Source: Acidovorax soli
Lineage (GTDB): Bacteria; Pseudomonadota; Gammaproteobacteria; Burkholderiales; Burkholderiaceae_C
Length of the DNA stretch: 64,000 bases
Assembly: GCF_900107605.1 (NCBI RefSeq)
Contig: NZ_FNQJ01000008.1
Span: 62,001-126,000 of the forward strand
Reading direction: 5' to 3'
In this document: in pieces, positions 36,603 through 46,663 of the stretch
How the letters are laid out: every line of letters begins with the position of its first letter
Numbering within the stretch: position 1 is the first letter of the stretch
Notes under the pieces: model-generated
Database searches by the model: none
The model's input: only the letters and a program-made list of their open reading frames with translations
Told to the model about the DNA's origin: nothing
Made by a program: the position numbers and the translations under genes

Positions 36603-38626
36603 CAGGTCGGGGTCGGTTGGCAGACGGGCAGGGTGAAGGTGAATACCGTACCACGCGGCGCATGGGGCTCGTACGCGAGGAAGCCGCCATGTTGCTCGAC
36701 CACGGTGCGGCACAGGCTCAGGCCCAGGCCCATGCCTTCGGTGCGCGTGGTGAAAAATGGCGTGAACAGCTGCTGCGCCACCTCGGGTGCGATGCCGACA
36801 CCACCGTCGGTGACCGAGAACTCCAGCCACCCGCTGTAGGCATTGGAGGCCCCCCGCCGCACCCGGATGTCCAGAATGCGCGGGTGGATGGCCGGGTCGT
36901 CCATGGCCTGCATGGCATTGCGCGCCAGGTTCAGCAACACCTGCTCGACCATGGTGCGGTCGCACAGCGTGCGTGGCAGATGGGGTTCCACCGTGGTGTG
37001 CACGCGCACGCCCAGCTTGCGGGCCTGCAGGCTGATGAGGGGCAGGATGGCATCGAGCAGCTCCTGGGGCGGAACGGCCTCGCGGGTCTGGTCGCGGCGG
37101 CGGACGAAATCGTGCACGCTCTTGATCACGCGTCCGGCACGCTCGGCCTGGCGGGCAATGTGCTGCATCGCCATGCGCACATCCTCCAGGTTGCCGGGGG
37201 CGCTGGAATCGAGCAGGTTCAGCGACCCGGTGGCATAGCTGGAAATGGCCGCCAGGGGCTGGTTGAGTTCGTGGCTCAGCAGCGACGCCATCTCGCCCAC
37301 GGTGGCCAGCCGCGCCGTGGCCTGCAGGCGTTCCTGCGAGGCGCGGGAGAGTTCTTCGATGCGGCGCTGTTCGCTGATGTCCAGAAATGCGCTCATCCAG
37401 CCCGTGTGCAGCCCCTGGGCATTGATCAGCGGGGCCTCGATGATGAGCACCGGAAAACGCGTGCCATCCTTGCGCATGAAGACCGATTCGAAGCCCTCGC
37501 GCGGCGGCATGCCACCGGCAAAGCGCGTGGCCTGGCGCTGCCGGTATTCATCGGCATATTCGGGCGGCCAGTAAGGGGCGGACGTGCTTTGCCCGAGCAG
37601 CTCCTGCGGGCTGAACCCCACCATGGCGCAGAACGCGGGGTTGACGTACGTGATGTGCCCCTGCAGGTCACGCGCGCGCAGGCCCGTCACCAGGGAGTCT
37701 TCCATGGCCTTGCGAAAGGCGAGCGCATCCGCCAGGTCCCGCTCTGCACGCAGCCTGCGCCGGTTGTCCCGCACCAGCACCACCATCACGGTCACCAGCG
37801 CAATCGACATGGCGGTGACCAGCGCGGTCAGCACGTTGGGAAAGAGATTGGGTGCACCGTGCCAGCGGTCCATGCGCAGCACCAGCGTGGTCCCCGGCAG
37901 ATCGAGCAGCTGCTGGGCCGTGAACATGCGCGTGCCGCGTCTGGCCGCGCCCAGTACGGCCAGCCGGGTGCCATCGGCCTCGGTGAACGAGGCCTCCTGG
38001 CTGCGGGTCAGGTTGTGCCCCACCAGGTCCACCAGCATTTCTTGCAGTGAATAGGTGGCCACCAGGAAGCCGGACGGACGCCCGGCGCTGTTGAGTGGCA
38101 GGCACAGCTCCATCATCTCCGACCCCATGCCATCGCCATGGGGCTGGAAATAGCTGCCCGAATACGCCGGCGCGCCCAACCGGCGGGCATTGGTGCAGGC
38201 AAGTGCCGCATCGGTATGCGCGTCCTCGCGGCTCGCGGCATCCCACGACAAGGGGCGGTAGGGCGTCTGGGCATGCGCGCGCAGGCGCAGGTTGTTGTCC
38301 CGCCACTCGATGCGCACCAGTTCGCGGCGCAGGCGCAGCAGTTCGGTCGCATTGACCTCCCAGGCCAGCAGGCCGGGGTCGCCCGCCTGGAGCGCCTGCA
38401 GGCTCTGCACGTTGCGTGAAAGCGCCGTGCGGATGTCGGAACCCGCGTCTGCTGCATCCCGCTCCAGCCGGGACTGCACCTGGCTGGCCTCGTAACGCCC
38501 GGCCAGCCACACCAGCGTGATCAGCATGGACGCCACCAGGACCACCAGCAGGGTCCAGAGCGACCACCGGCGCCAGGCGCTGCGCCAGCGCTGCCAGGGT
38601 GTACGGGTGCGTGGCGGCAGCGTCAC
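36602..38626 (-). CDS. Membrane PAS-containing sensor histidine kinase
   Basis: Starting with GTG 38626, which overlaps the nitrilase stop as GTGA, the 674-residue protein has a membrane segment at about 22-43, a periplasmic sensor of about 210 residues, a second membrane segment near 260-285, a PAS domain (ITYVNPAFCAMVGFSPQELL), and a HisKA/HATPase core with His452 in LLSHELNQPLAAISSY, N-box NLARNAMQAMD, DGGVGIAP and GMGLGLSL. This is the FixL/DctS-like kinase type. It belongs to an operon that starts with yhdP. Confidence 0.9.
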   Translation of the reverse strand: MTLPPRTRTPWQRWRSAWRRWSLWTLLVVLVASMLITLVWLAGRYEASQVQSRLERDAADAGSDIRTALSRNVQSLQALQAGDPGLLAWEVNATELLRLRRELVRIEWRDNNLRLRAHAQTPYRPLSWDAASREDAHTDAALACTNARRLGAPAYSGSYFQPHGDGMGSEMMELCLPLNSAGRPSGFLVATYSLQEMLVDLVGHNLTRSQEASFTEADGTRLAVLGAARRGTRMFTAQQLLDLPGTTLVLRMDRWHGAPNLFPNVLTALVTAMSIALVTVMVVLVRDNRRRLRAERDLADALAFRKAMEDSLVTGLRARDLQGHITYVNPAFCAMVGFSPQELLGQSTSAPYWPPEYADEYRQRQATRFAGGMPPREGFESVFMRKDGTRFPVLIIEAPLINAQGLHTGWMSAFLDISEQRRIEELSRASQERLQATARLATVGEMASLLSHELNQPLAAISSYATGSLNLLDSSAPGNLEDVRMAMQHIARQAERAGRVIKSVHDFVRRRDQTREAVPPQELLDAILPLISLQARKLGVRVHTTVEPHLPRTLCDRTMVEQVLLNLARNAMQAMDDPAIHPRILDIRVRRGASNAYSGWLEFSVTDGGVGIAPEVAQQLFTPFFTTRTEGMGLGLSLCRTVVEQHGGFLAYEPHAPRGTVFTFTLPVCQPTPT

Positions 38627-39438
38627 AGGGCGCGGTGCTCCAGCGCTGGCAACTGCGTGCGCACCTGGCGCACGCGCCCGGCATCCAGGTCGCCCAGCAC
38701 CACGCCCGGGCCTTGCGCCAGTGTGTTGACGATCTGGCCCCAGGGGTCCACCAGCATGCTGTGCCCCCAGGTCTGGCGGCCGTTTTCGTGCACTCCGCCC
38801 TGCGCGGGGGCCAGCACGTAGGCCAGGTTTTCCACCGCCCGCGCCCGCAGCAGCAGTTCCCAGTGGGCCTGTCCCGTGGTGTGGGTGAAGGCGCTGGGTA
38901 CCAGCAGCAGGTCGGCCCCGGCATGGGCGTATAGGCGGTACAGCTCGGGAAAGCGCAGGTCGTAGCAAACGCTCAGGCCAACGCGCCAGGTGTGGCCCGT
39001 GCGTGCTGTCAGGTCAAAGTGCACCGGTGCAGCCCCCGCCTCGATCACCCGGCTCTCGTCAAAATGCTCACGCCCGTTGTCAAACCGAAAAAGGTGGATC
39101 TTGTCGTAGCGCGCAGCGCATTGGCCCGACGGGGCATACGCCAGCGTGGTGTTGCGCACGCGCGCCGGATCACCGGTCTGCATGGGCAGGGTGCCGCCCA
39201 CCACCCACATCTGCAACTCCTGTGCAGCGCGGGCAAGAAACGCCTGCACCACCCCTTCGCCCGGGGTTTCGCGCAACGCCAGCTTGTCGATGTCGCGCAA
39301 CCCCATGGCACAAAAATACTCGGGCAGCACGGCCAGTTCGGCCCCTGCGGCTGCGGCGTGCTCCAGCAGGCGGCGGGCCATGGCCAGGTTGTCGCTGCGC
39401 TGCGTGCCGGAGACCATCTGCAGTGCTGCGACTTTCAT
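38623..39438 (-). CDS. Carbon-nitrogen hydrolase, Nit1/deaminated glutathione amidase-like
   Basis: The 271-residue enzyme belongs to the nitrilase superfamily: catalytic Glu in LAVLPEYFCAMG, Lys in YDKIHLFRFDNG and Cys in VGLSVCYDLRFPELYR. The segment around KIHLF and CYDLRFPELYR matches Nit1-type enzymes that hydrolyse deaminated glutathione, a metabolite-repair reaction. It overlaps yhdP upstream (ATGA) and the kinase downstream (GTGA). Confidence 0.88.
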   Translation of the reverse strand: MKVAALQMVSGTQRSDNLAMARRLLEHAAAAGAELAVLPEYFCAMGLRDIDKLALRETPGEGVVQAFLARAAQELQMWVVGGTLPMQTGDPARVRNTTLAYAPSGQCAARYDKIHLFRFDNGREHFDESRVIEAGAAPVHFDLTARTGHTWRVGLSVCYDLRFPELYRLYAHAGADLLLVPSAFTHTTGQAHWELLLRARAVENLAYVLAPAQGGVHENGRQTWGHSMLVDPWGQIVNTLAQGPGVVLGDLDAGRVRQVRTQLPALEHRAL

Positions 39439-42400
39439 GAGGGCTCTCCTGCAGGCGCGGCAGGCGCCTTGGGTCCTTGTGCGGTACCCGGAGGCACGGC
39501 GGCGCTGCCAGACTCCCGGCCACGCCGGGCAATGCGCACGATGTTCGGGTCGGTCCAGGTGCCATCGATCCGGAATTCCTGGGTGGCCGCCTCGATCAGG
39601 GGGCCGCGCAGAAACACCTGGGCGAGAAAACTGCCCAGTCCAATGACCGGGTTGATGGCCGTGGCGACCAGCGAGGCGGTCATGGCATTGATTTCAGGCA
39701 CCACCACCACATGCAGGTCCTGCGTTTCGTGGCCGATGTCGGCTTTGCCCTCCATGAGTACCGCCGCGTTGACGCCCTTCATCTGCAGGTTGTTGGTGAT
39801 GGCGACGCCTTGCTCGATGCGTACGTCGCCCCGCACGAAATCGAACGCGAAACCCTCGCTGAACACGTCGCGAAAATCCAGCGTCAGGCGGCGCGGCAGG
39901 GCCTGCAGGCTCAGCACACCGAGCAGCTTGGCCAGCCCCGGATCTGCCTTGAGAAACTGGCCAGACTCCACGTTCAGGTTGATCTGCCCGGTCATGGAGC
40001 GGTAGTCCGGGCTCATGGGTGCACCGATCCAGGCCACCTGCCCCTGCATGCGGCCCTTGCCGTGGCGCACCACGTTTTCCATGCCGAAACGGGCGAGCAG
40101 ATCGCCGGAGTCGCGGATGTCGAGCTGGAAATCCATCACTGTGCGGCGGCGCAGCGCGCGCTCGCCACCGGCCTGCACCGCCCAGTTGCCGCTGCCGGTG
40201 AAGCTGGCTTCGGGCGTCGAGATGTTGAACTTGTTCAGCCGCCACTCGCGCTGGGCCGCTTCCCCCCGGTTCTGCGCTTCGATCTCCACGCGGCCGAGTT
40301 TGCGGCCCCGCAGATCAAAATCGTCCACCACGATATCCAGCGCGGGTATCGTGCCGGGTTGCTCATCCAGCAGCGCCTCGAACTGCGTGGCGGCGCTCTG
40401 CGGCAGCTTCATGCGCGCCAGGCGGGCAAAGATGCGGCCCGCCGGGTTGTCCCGGGCGCCCGCAGGCCGGTATTCGACATAGCCATTGAGCTCATCGGCG
40501 TCGAGGTTGGCACGCCAGGTGGAGTTCTCCCGCGAGCCGCCCACCACCAGGTTGTGCAGCGTGCGCCCTTGCGCGGTGAGCGTCTGCGCACGCACGGCGA
40601 AGGTGGTGGGCAGATAGTCCGGTGCCGCGCTGCCGGCGCTGCCGGCTGCCGGGGTGGCGGCGTCGGTGGTGGTCGCCTGGGTCAGCACTTTGTCCCAGGC
40701 GTCCACATCCAACAGTGCTGAATGGATGTTGGCCGCCACACCGTCCGCCGGCATGGGCGCGGTTTCGCCCGCCGCCAGACCGATGCCGATGGCGCCACGC
40801 ACCACGCGCGTCTGGTTGCCCTGGTGCTCGCGCAGGTAGCTGGCCGATCCCAGCGGGCCGAGGTCCAATGTGAGCTGGTCACGCACTGGCGGCATGGCCG
40901 TGCCTGTGGGAACCGCGCCCAGGGATTCCCGGGCGACCTGGGTCTCAAAGCGCACCGGCAGCGTGGCATCGGCGGTCTTGGCCAGCGGCGCGGGCAGCGC
41001 CAGCCCCAGTCCCTGCAAGCTGGTGGTGACCAGAATCTCGGGGATGCCCCTGCGAAATGCCAGCGCCAGCGTGTAGGGCGTGCTGCCGGTGGCGCTGCGG
41101 GCCAGTTGCGAAAGCATGCCCAGCTGCCGTGCCTGCTGCAGCCCCTCGGCGGTGGCGGTGCCTTGCGCCCGCAGCTGTATGGCGGACTCCGTCGGGGCGG
41201 CACTGGCAGGCAGCGCACGCATGCCGCCTTCCAGGCGCAGGTCGCCGCCCAGTGCGTGCGCTTGTACTCCGTTCACGGAAAAGCCGGTATCGGTAAATTG
41301 CACGGTGCCGCGTGCGCGCGACAGCGGCGGTGTTTCGGGGGTGATATGCACGTCATTGCCCGCGAGCACCACGCTGCCTTGCACCTTCGATTGGTCGATG
41401 TCGGAGATCGGCAGGCTCAACCGCAGCTGCAAATCGGCCTGACCCGTGCCGCTGGCCTGGTCGAGGGCGTGGCCCGTCATGCGCGCCAGCGGAGAGGTGC
41501 GCAGGATGGTCAGCAGTTCGGCCAGCGGCCCGCGGGCATCGGCGTTGACGGCGACCACGGTGTGGGACAGATCGGGAATCTGCGCTTCCACCTTGGCCAG
41601 CCGCACGCCCGGTGTGCCGGCAAAACCCCCGGTGGCGCCCCGCACCTGCATGGACGAACGCTCGAAAACCAGTTCGCCCGACAGTTGCGTCAGTGCTGGC
41701 CAGGGCAGTGCATCGCGGGGTTGCAGCCGGGGTGGAACATAGGCATAGGTCACATCCTTGACGCGGGCTGCAATGCGGAAATCTCCCTGGCGGGGATCGT
41801 TGAAGGGAAGATGGTTCAGGTCGCCCTTGATGCGGAACTGCACGTTGCTGGCACTGCCGGCCTGGATGGCATCGCGCACATAGTGGCGTGATTCGGCCGG
41901 GATGGACAGGGGCAGATAGCGGTGCACGCGGGTGCCGTCGGCGCGCACCAGCGTTCCCGTAAGGTCCATCACGCCGGGAAAGCGCGAAAAGTGGGGGCCC
42001 TGGCTGGCATCGCTGGTATGCCAGCTGGCGCGCAACTCACCCTGCGCGTCCGCGTTGGCAAACCGTACATTGCTCGCCTGCACCGCCAGGCGCTGCCCCT
42101 CCACCTGCCAGCGCAGCTCTGCGCTCAACTGGTCCAGCGGCAGGACCGGTTCTTCAAACGCCCCGGGCAGGACCAGGGCGCCCGACGCGATGGTCAGGCT
42201 GGCCTTGCCGCCCGTGTGGTTCATGTCGATGTCCATGCTGGCGCCGCGCAGGCCGGGAATGGTGTTGCCCGCCTCGCGCTCGCCAGCCGCCAGGGCCAGT
42301 CCGGTGACCTTGCCGCGCACCTGGTATTGCTGCAAGGCCTCCAACGGACCGCGCCAGGTGGCTTGCACTTCGTCGACCAGTCCCCGGGGAGCGTAGGTTT

Positions 42401-43565
42401 GCAGCGCAGTGTGGGCGGTGGCACCGATGGGCAGCCGGCTGCCAATCTGGGCCAGGGCGGCAAGGTCCAGGCGGTCTGCACGCAGCTCGCCCTGGGCGGG
42501 CGCCTTGCCTGCGGCCTCTGTGTATTGCAGGTGCAGGTTTCCGCCGGGCCACACCAGGCCATCATCGGTCTCGAACTGCAACCCCTGCGTATGGAGCTCC
42601 AAACCCCCTTCCAGCCGTCGGGCTCCCAGTCGGCCTGCGATGGATGGCAGCGCCAGCGCCTTGAGCTGCGGCCCCAGCGTGGCATGGACGTCGGTCAGCG
42701 CCAGGTCGGCCGTGCCACCCACGATCTGGCCGCGCTGTACGTCGGCCCATGCGCGAACGGCGCCCCGGCCTTGTGCCACCTCGACGCCCAGGTCGGCGTG
42801 GTGGCGCAGGCGGGACACATCCACGCGCGAAAAATCGGCAAAGAGCTGGCCGCTCCAGTGCTGCCAGTTGCCGTCGCGTACGCGCAGCAGCGGCGCGCGA
42901 AACCGCCCGGTCAGCGTGAACCGGTCGCCCCAGGCGGCCGGCGGCGTGGCGGCAATGCGCATGTGGTGCTGCCAGTTGCTGTTGCGCAGCAGCACATCGA
43001 CATTTTCCAGCGCCAGCTCGGGCGCGCCGCGCTGCTCATCGGTCCAGCGCAGGGTGCCACCCCGGATGATGACTTCCCCCTGGGAAAACAGCCAGTCTGC
43101 CGCCTCGCTGCTCTCGCCCGGGGTCTCGGAGAAGCGCAGGCCCGCCACCACAATGCGGCCGTCTGGCTGCCTGCGGATGTCGAGATCGGGCTGCTCAATG
43201 TAGAGCTGCTCGAAACCCCGGTTCAGCAGCGAGCGCGGAGACAGGGCCACCACCACGCGCGGCAGTTGCAGCGCGGCCCGCCCCTGGGCATCCAGCAGCG
43301 CCACATCCAGCAGCTCTATCGAAGGGAGCCAACCTTCCGAGCGCGCCGCGATCGACCCGATGCGCACCGGTACCCCTAGCGCCCGCGCGGCCTGCGCCTC
43401 AAGTTGCGGGCGAAACTCACCAATACGCGGCACAATCCAGCCATGCAGTGCACCCCACGCCACGGCCAGCAGCAGCCACAAGGTCAGCAGGCAGCCCAGC
43501 GACCATCGCGCGAACCCGGCGACGAATCGCAGCAGGCGTGTGGGGCGATTGGATGGATCGATCAT
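39435..43565 (-). CDS. yhdP: YhdP family AsmA-like envelope protein
   Basis: The 1376-residue protein has an N-terminal membrane anchor (CLLTLWLLLAVAWGALHGWI) and a very long periplasmic, beta-rich region typical of YhdP/TamB-type bridges, ending in the conserved AsmA-like C-terminal part (LSLQALPRRLTLDFRDVFSE, VREGV-like, IGLGSFLAQVFLRGPL). YhdP-type proteins carry phospholipids between inner and outer membrane in other Gram-negative bacteria. It is the first gene of a four-gene overlapping operon and is divergent from glnE, an arrangement conserved in Burkholderiales. Confidence 0.88.
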   Translation of the reverse strand: MIDPSNRPTRLLRFVAGFARWSLGCLLTLWLLLAVAWGALHGWIVPRIGEFRPQLEAQAARALGVPVRIGSIAARSEGWLPSIELLDVALLDAQGRAALQLPRVVVALSPRSLLNRGFEQLYIEQPDLDIRRQPDGRIVVAGLRFSETPGESSEAADWLFSQGEVIIRGGTLRWTDEQRGAPELALENVDVLLRNSNWQHHMRIAATPPAAWGDRFTLTGRFRAPLLRVRDGNWQHWSGQLFADFSRVDVSRLRHHADLGVEVAQGRGAVRAWADVQRGQIVGGTADLALTDVHATLGPQLKALALPSIAGRLGARRLEGGLELHTQGLQFETDDGLVWPGGNLHLQYTEAAGKAPAQGELRADRLDLAALAQIGSRLPIGATAHTALQTYAPRGLVDEVQATWRGPLEALQQYQVRGKVTGLALAAGEREAGNTIPGLRGASMDIDMNHTGGKASLTIASGALVLPGAFEEPVLPLDQLSAELRWQVEGQRLAVQASNVRFANADAQGELRASWHTSDASQGPHFSRFPGVMDLTGTLVRADGTRVHRYLPLSIPAESRHYVRDAIQAGSASNVQFRIKGDLNHLPFNDPRQGDFRIAARVKDVTYAYVPPRLQPRDALPWPALTQLSGELVFERSSMQVRGATGGFAGTPGVRLAKVEAQIPDLSHTVVAVNADARGPLAELLTILRTSPLARMTGHALDQASGTGQADLQLRLSLPISDIDQSKVQGSVVLAGNDVHITPETPPLSRARGTVQFTDTGFSVNGVQAHALGGDLRLEGGMRALPASAAPTESAIQLRAQGTATAEGLQQARQLGMLSQLARSATGSTPYTLALAFRRGIPEILVTTSLQGLGLALPAPLAKTADATLPVRFETQVARESLGAVPTGTAMPPVRDQLTLDLGPLGSASYLREHQGNQTRVVRGAIGIGLAAGETAPMPADGVAANIHSALLDVDAWDKVLTQATTTDAATPAAGSAGSAAPDYLPTTFAVRAQTLTAQGRTLHNLVVGGSRENSTWRANLDADELNGYVEYRPAGARDNPAGRIFARLARMKLPQSAATQFEALLDEQPGTIPALDIVVDDFDLRGRKLGRVEIEAQNRGEAAQREWRLNKFNISTPEASFTGSGNWAVQAGGERALRRRTVMDFQLDIRDSGDLLARFGMENVVRHGKGRMQGQVAWIGAPMSPDYRSMTGQINLNVESGQFLKADPGLAKLLGVLSLQALPRRLTLDFRDVFSEGFAFDFVRGDVRIEQGVAITNNLQMKGVNAAVLMEGKADIGHETQDLHVVVVPEINAMTASLVATAINPVIGLGSFLAQVFLRGPLIEAATQEFRIDGTWTDPNIVRIARRGRESGSAAVPPGTAQGPKAPAAPAGEPS

Positions 43566-43680
43566 TGGTGGGGTTGAATGTGGCAGGAATTATGACCCGC
43601 GACCGCAGGGTGGGTTCAGTGAAAACCGGTGTCCTTTGAACAGGTTCTTATGTATGCAGCGGCCCCCCGCGTGACCCACC

Positions 43681-46452
43681 ATGTCAACTTCTTCCTCTGA
43701 GTTTTCTGACGGCAGCACGGCTGCCCCTGCCGACCTGGCCGAATACTCCCGCTTCTTCCAGCGCCTGCACCGGCGCTATGCACAAGACCTGGCCTTGCTA
43801 CCGGCAGGAGCACCGCACAAAGGCACCATGGCGCAGGCCTTTGCTGCACTGCAGGCCAGGGGGTGCGACACCGCCACCGCCCTGCGTGTGCTGCGCCAAC
43901 TGGTCATGGAGCGGTTGATCCGGCTCGATTGCGACGCCCAGGCGCCGCTGGCAGACATCACCCGCGCCGTCACCGAGCTGGCCGAATTCGCGCTGGATCA
44001 GTCCTGCCTCCAGGCCCGCCGCGAACTCGACAACCGCCATGGTGCACCACAGGGGCCCGACGGCCAGCCCGTGCCCCTGTGGGTGATCGGCATGGGCAAG
44101 CTCGGCGCGCGGGAGCTCAATGTATCCAGCGACATCGACCTGATCTATGTGTACGCGCAGGACGGCGAAACGGCCGGCAACGCCGAGGGGCGTGGCCGCA
44201 TCTCCAACCATGAATATTTCGCCCATGCGGTGAAGATCATCTACAGCCTGGTGGGCGATACCACCGAGCACGGTTTCGTCTTCCGGGTGGACCTTGCCCT
44301 GCGTCCCCATGGCAACTCCGGCCCCGCCGCCGTGTCGCTGGCGGCACTGGAGGACTACCTGCAGGTGCAGGGACGCGAGTGGGAGCGTTTTGCCTGGCTC
44401 AAGAGCCGGGTGGTGGCGCCATACAGCTGCATCGGCAGTGCCGAAGTGCTGGCGCTGCGCAGCGTGGTGCTGCCGTTCGTGTTCCGCCGTTACCTGGACT
44501 ACAGCGTGTTTGACGCGCTGCGCACCTTGCACCGGCAGATCCGCGAACATGCTTCCCGGCGCAGCGCCGGGCACCCCGAGCGCGCCAACGATGTGAAACT
44601 GTCCCGCGGCGGCATCCGCGAAATCGAATTCACCGTGCAGCTGCTGCAGGTGGTGCGCGGCGGGCAGTTTCCCGAATTGCGCCGTCGGCCCACGCTGGAT
44701 GCGCTGCAACGCCTCGCCCAGGCCGGGCTCATGCCCCAGGGAACGGCCGATGCGCTGGCGCGGGCCTATGTGTTCCTGCGCCGCGTGGAGCACCGCATCC
44801 AGTACCTGGATGACCAGCAGACCCATGTCCTGCCCACGCGCGACGACGACCTGGCCTGGATTGCCCGCACCATGGGCCACGGCGATTGCTGCGGCTTTCT
44901 GCATGAACTCGACGCCCACCGTGAACTGGTGGCACAGGAGTTCGACACCCTGCTCGGCGGCAATGGCAAGAGGGAGTGCAATGGCGGCGGATGCGGCGGG
45001 CCGCGTGCGGTTGCTGCACCACCACCCGAACTGGAAGGGCTGCTTGAGCAGCTGCCCGCCGGTTTTCGGGAACGCGTGGCCGAATGGCGCACCCATCCCC
45101 GCGTGACTGCGCTGCGCGACGAAGCGCGCGCCCGGCTGTTCCGGCTGATCCAGCGCACGGCCCAGTGGCTGGGTGAAGGGCGCGTCACCGGGGAAGCCGC
45201 CGTGCGGCTTGTTAACTGGCTGGAGCCCCTGCTGCGCCGCGAAAGCTATCTGGCCCTGCTGCTGGAGCGCCCCTCGGTGCATGAGCAGTTGCTGCACCTG
45301 CTGGGCGCTGCCCGATGGCCCGCACGCTACCTGGTGCAGCACCCCGGTGTCATCGATGAGCTGGTGGGCGACACGCTGCTGGCCGAACGTTTTGTCGTGG
45401 CCGATTTTGAGCGCGAGCTTGCCCTGCGGCTGGCATCGCTGCGGTCCACCGGTGAGGACGACGACGAAACCCTGCTGAATCTGCTGCGCCGCGCGCAGCA
45501 TGCGGAAACCTTCCGCACGCTGGCCCGCGATGTGGAGCACCGGATCACGGTCGAGCAGGTGGCCGATGACCTCAGCGCCCTGGCCGACAGCGTGCTGCGC
45601 ATTTCCGCGCAGTGGTGCTGGAGCCGCCTCAAGAACCGGCACCGCGAAACCCCGCAATTCGCGATCATTGGCTACGGCAAGCTCGGGGGCAAGGAGCTGG
45701 GCTACGGGAGCGATCTCGACATCGTTTTCGTATTCGATGACGACGACGAACGTGCCCCCGAGATCTATGCGGCCTTTGTGCGCAAGCTCATCAACTGGCT
45801 TACCGTGAAGACCGGCGAGGGCGATCTGTACGAAATCGACACGGCACTGCGCCCCAATGGCAACTCCGGCCTGTTGGTCACCAGTTTCAATGCCTACGCG
45901 GCCTACCAGCAGCAACGCGGCAGCAACACGGCATGGACCTGGGAACACCAGGCCATGACGCGGGCGCGCTTTGTGCTGGGCAGTGCGGCCTTGCAGGCCC
46001 GGTTTGATGCCGTGCGCGAAGCCGTGGTCACCTCCCCGCGTGACCCGGTTGCGTTGAAGGCAGAGATCGTGACCATGCGCGAGCGTGTGCGTTCGGCCCA
46101 TCGCACGCGCGACGGGCAGTTCGATGTGAAGCACAGCCCGGGCGGCATGGTGGACGCCGAGTTTGCGGTGCAGTACCTGGTGCTGGCACATTCCGCCAGG
46201 CACCCTGAACTGGTGGGCAACGTGGGCAACATCGCGTTGCTGCAGCGCGCCGAGCAGGTGGGGCTGCTGCCCGCCGGGGTGGGGCACGCCGCCGCCGACG
46301 CTTACCGCGAACTGCGGCGTGTCCAGCACCGCGCGCGGCTGGACGAGGTGCCCACCGAGGTCACGCCCCCAGCGCTGCAGGCTGAACAGAGCGCGGTGCT
46401 GGCGCTCTGGCATGCGGTTTTTGGCGAGGCTCCGATTCTTCCGGCCGTGTGA
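43681..46452 (+). CDS. glnE: Bifunctional glutamine synthetase adenylyltransferase/deadenylase
   Basis: Adenylylates and deadenylylates glutamine synthetase in response to PII. The 923-residue protein has both nucleotidyltransferase modules: GMGKLGARELNVSSDIDLIY near residue 137 (deadenylylase half) and GYGKLGGKELGYGSDLDIVF near residue 663 (adenylylase half), each with the G-S-DxD metal motif. C-terminal RVRSAHRT and DVKHSPGGMVDAEFAVQYL are also conserved. Length is typical. Confidence 0.97.
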   Translation: MSTSSSEFSDGSTAAPADLAEYSRFFQRLHRRYAQDLALLPAGAPHKGTMAQAFAALQARGCDTATALRVLRQLVMERLIRLDCDAQAPLADITRAVTELAEFALDQSCLQARRELDNRHGAPQGPDGQPVPLWVIGMGKLGARELNVSSDIDLIYVYAQDGETAGNAEGRGRISNHEYFAHAVKIIYSLVGDTTEHGFVFRVDLALRPHGNSGPAAVSLAALEDYLQVQGREWERFAWLKSRVVAPYSCIGSAEVLALRSVVLPFVFRRYLDYSVFDALRTLHRQIREHASRRSAGHPERANDVKLSRGGIREIEFTVQLLQVVRGGQFPELRRRPTLDALQRLAQAGLMPQGTADALARAYVFLRRVEHRIQYLDDQQTHVLPTRDDDLAWIARTMGHGDCCGFLHELDAHRELVAQEFDTLLGGNGKRECNGGGCGGPRAVAAPPPELEGLLEQLPAGFRERVAEWRTHPRVTALRDEARARLFRLIQRTAQWLGEGRVTGEAAVRLVNWLEPLLRRESYLALLLERPSVHEQLLHLLGAARWPARYLVQHPGVIDELVGDTLLAERFVVADFERELALRLASLRSTGEDDDETLLNLLRRAQHAETFRTLARDVEHRITVEQVADDLSALADSVLRISAQWCWSRLKNRHRETPQFAIIGYGKLGGKELGYGSDLDIVFVFDDDDERAPEIYAAFVRKLINWLTVKTGEGDLYEIDTALRPNGNSGLLVTSFNAYAAYQQQRGSNTAWTWEHQAMTRARFVLGSAALQARFDAVREAVVTSPRDPVALKAEIVTMRERVRSAHRTRDGQFDVKHSPGGMVDAEFAVQYLVLAHSARHPELVGNVGNIALLQRAEQVGLLPAGVGHAAADAYRELRRVQHRARLDEVPTEVTPPALQAEQSAVLALWHAVFGEAPILPAV

Positions 46453-46663
46453 AAGGCCAGCGCCTCATCGTTGGGGAAACCCCGGTGCACTGGCGCATCC
46501 ATTGCGCAGAGCGTCCACGAGCCGCCTCGCCGGTGACGGCATCCAGTCCGGGGTGGGGCAGAAAACCGGCTTCCCCCGCAGATGGGACCTTGGAGCGGCG
46601 TGCGGCGTTGCGCGTTCATAGTCCTTGCCAACGGGATGATTGTTAGATAATGTAACGAGGACC

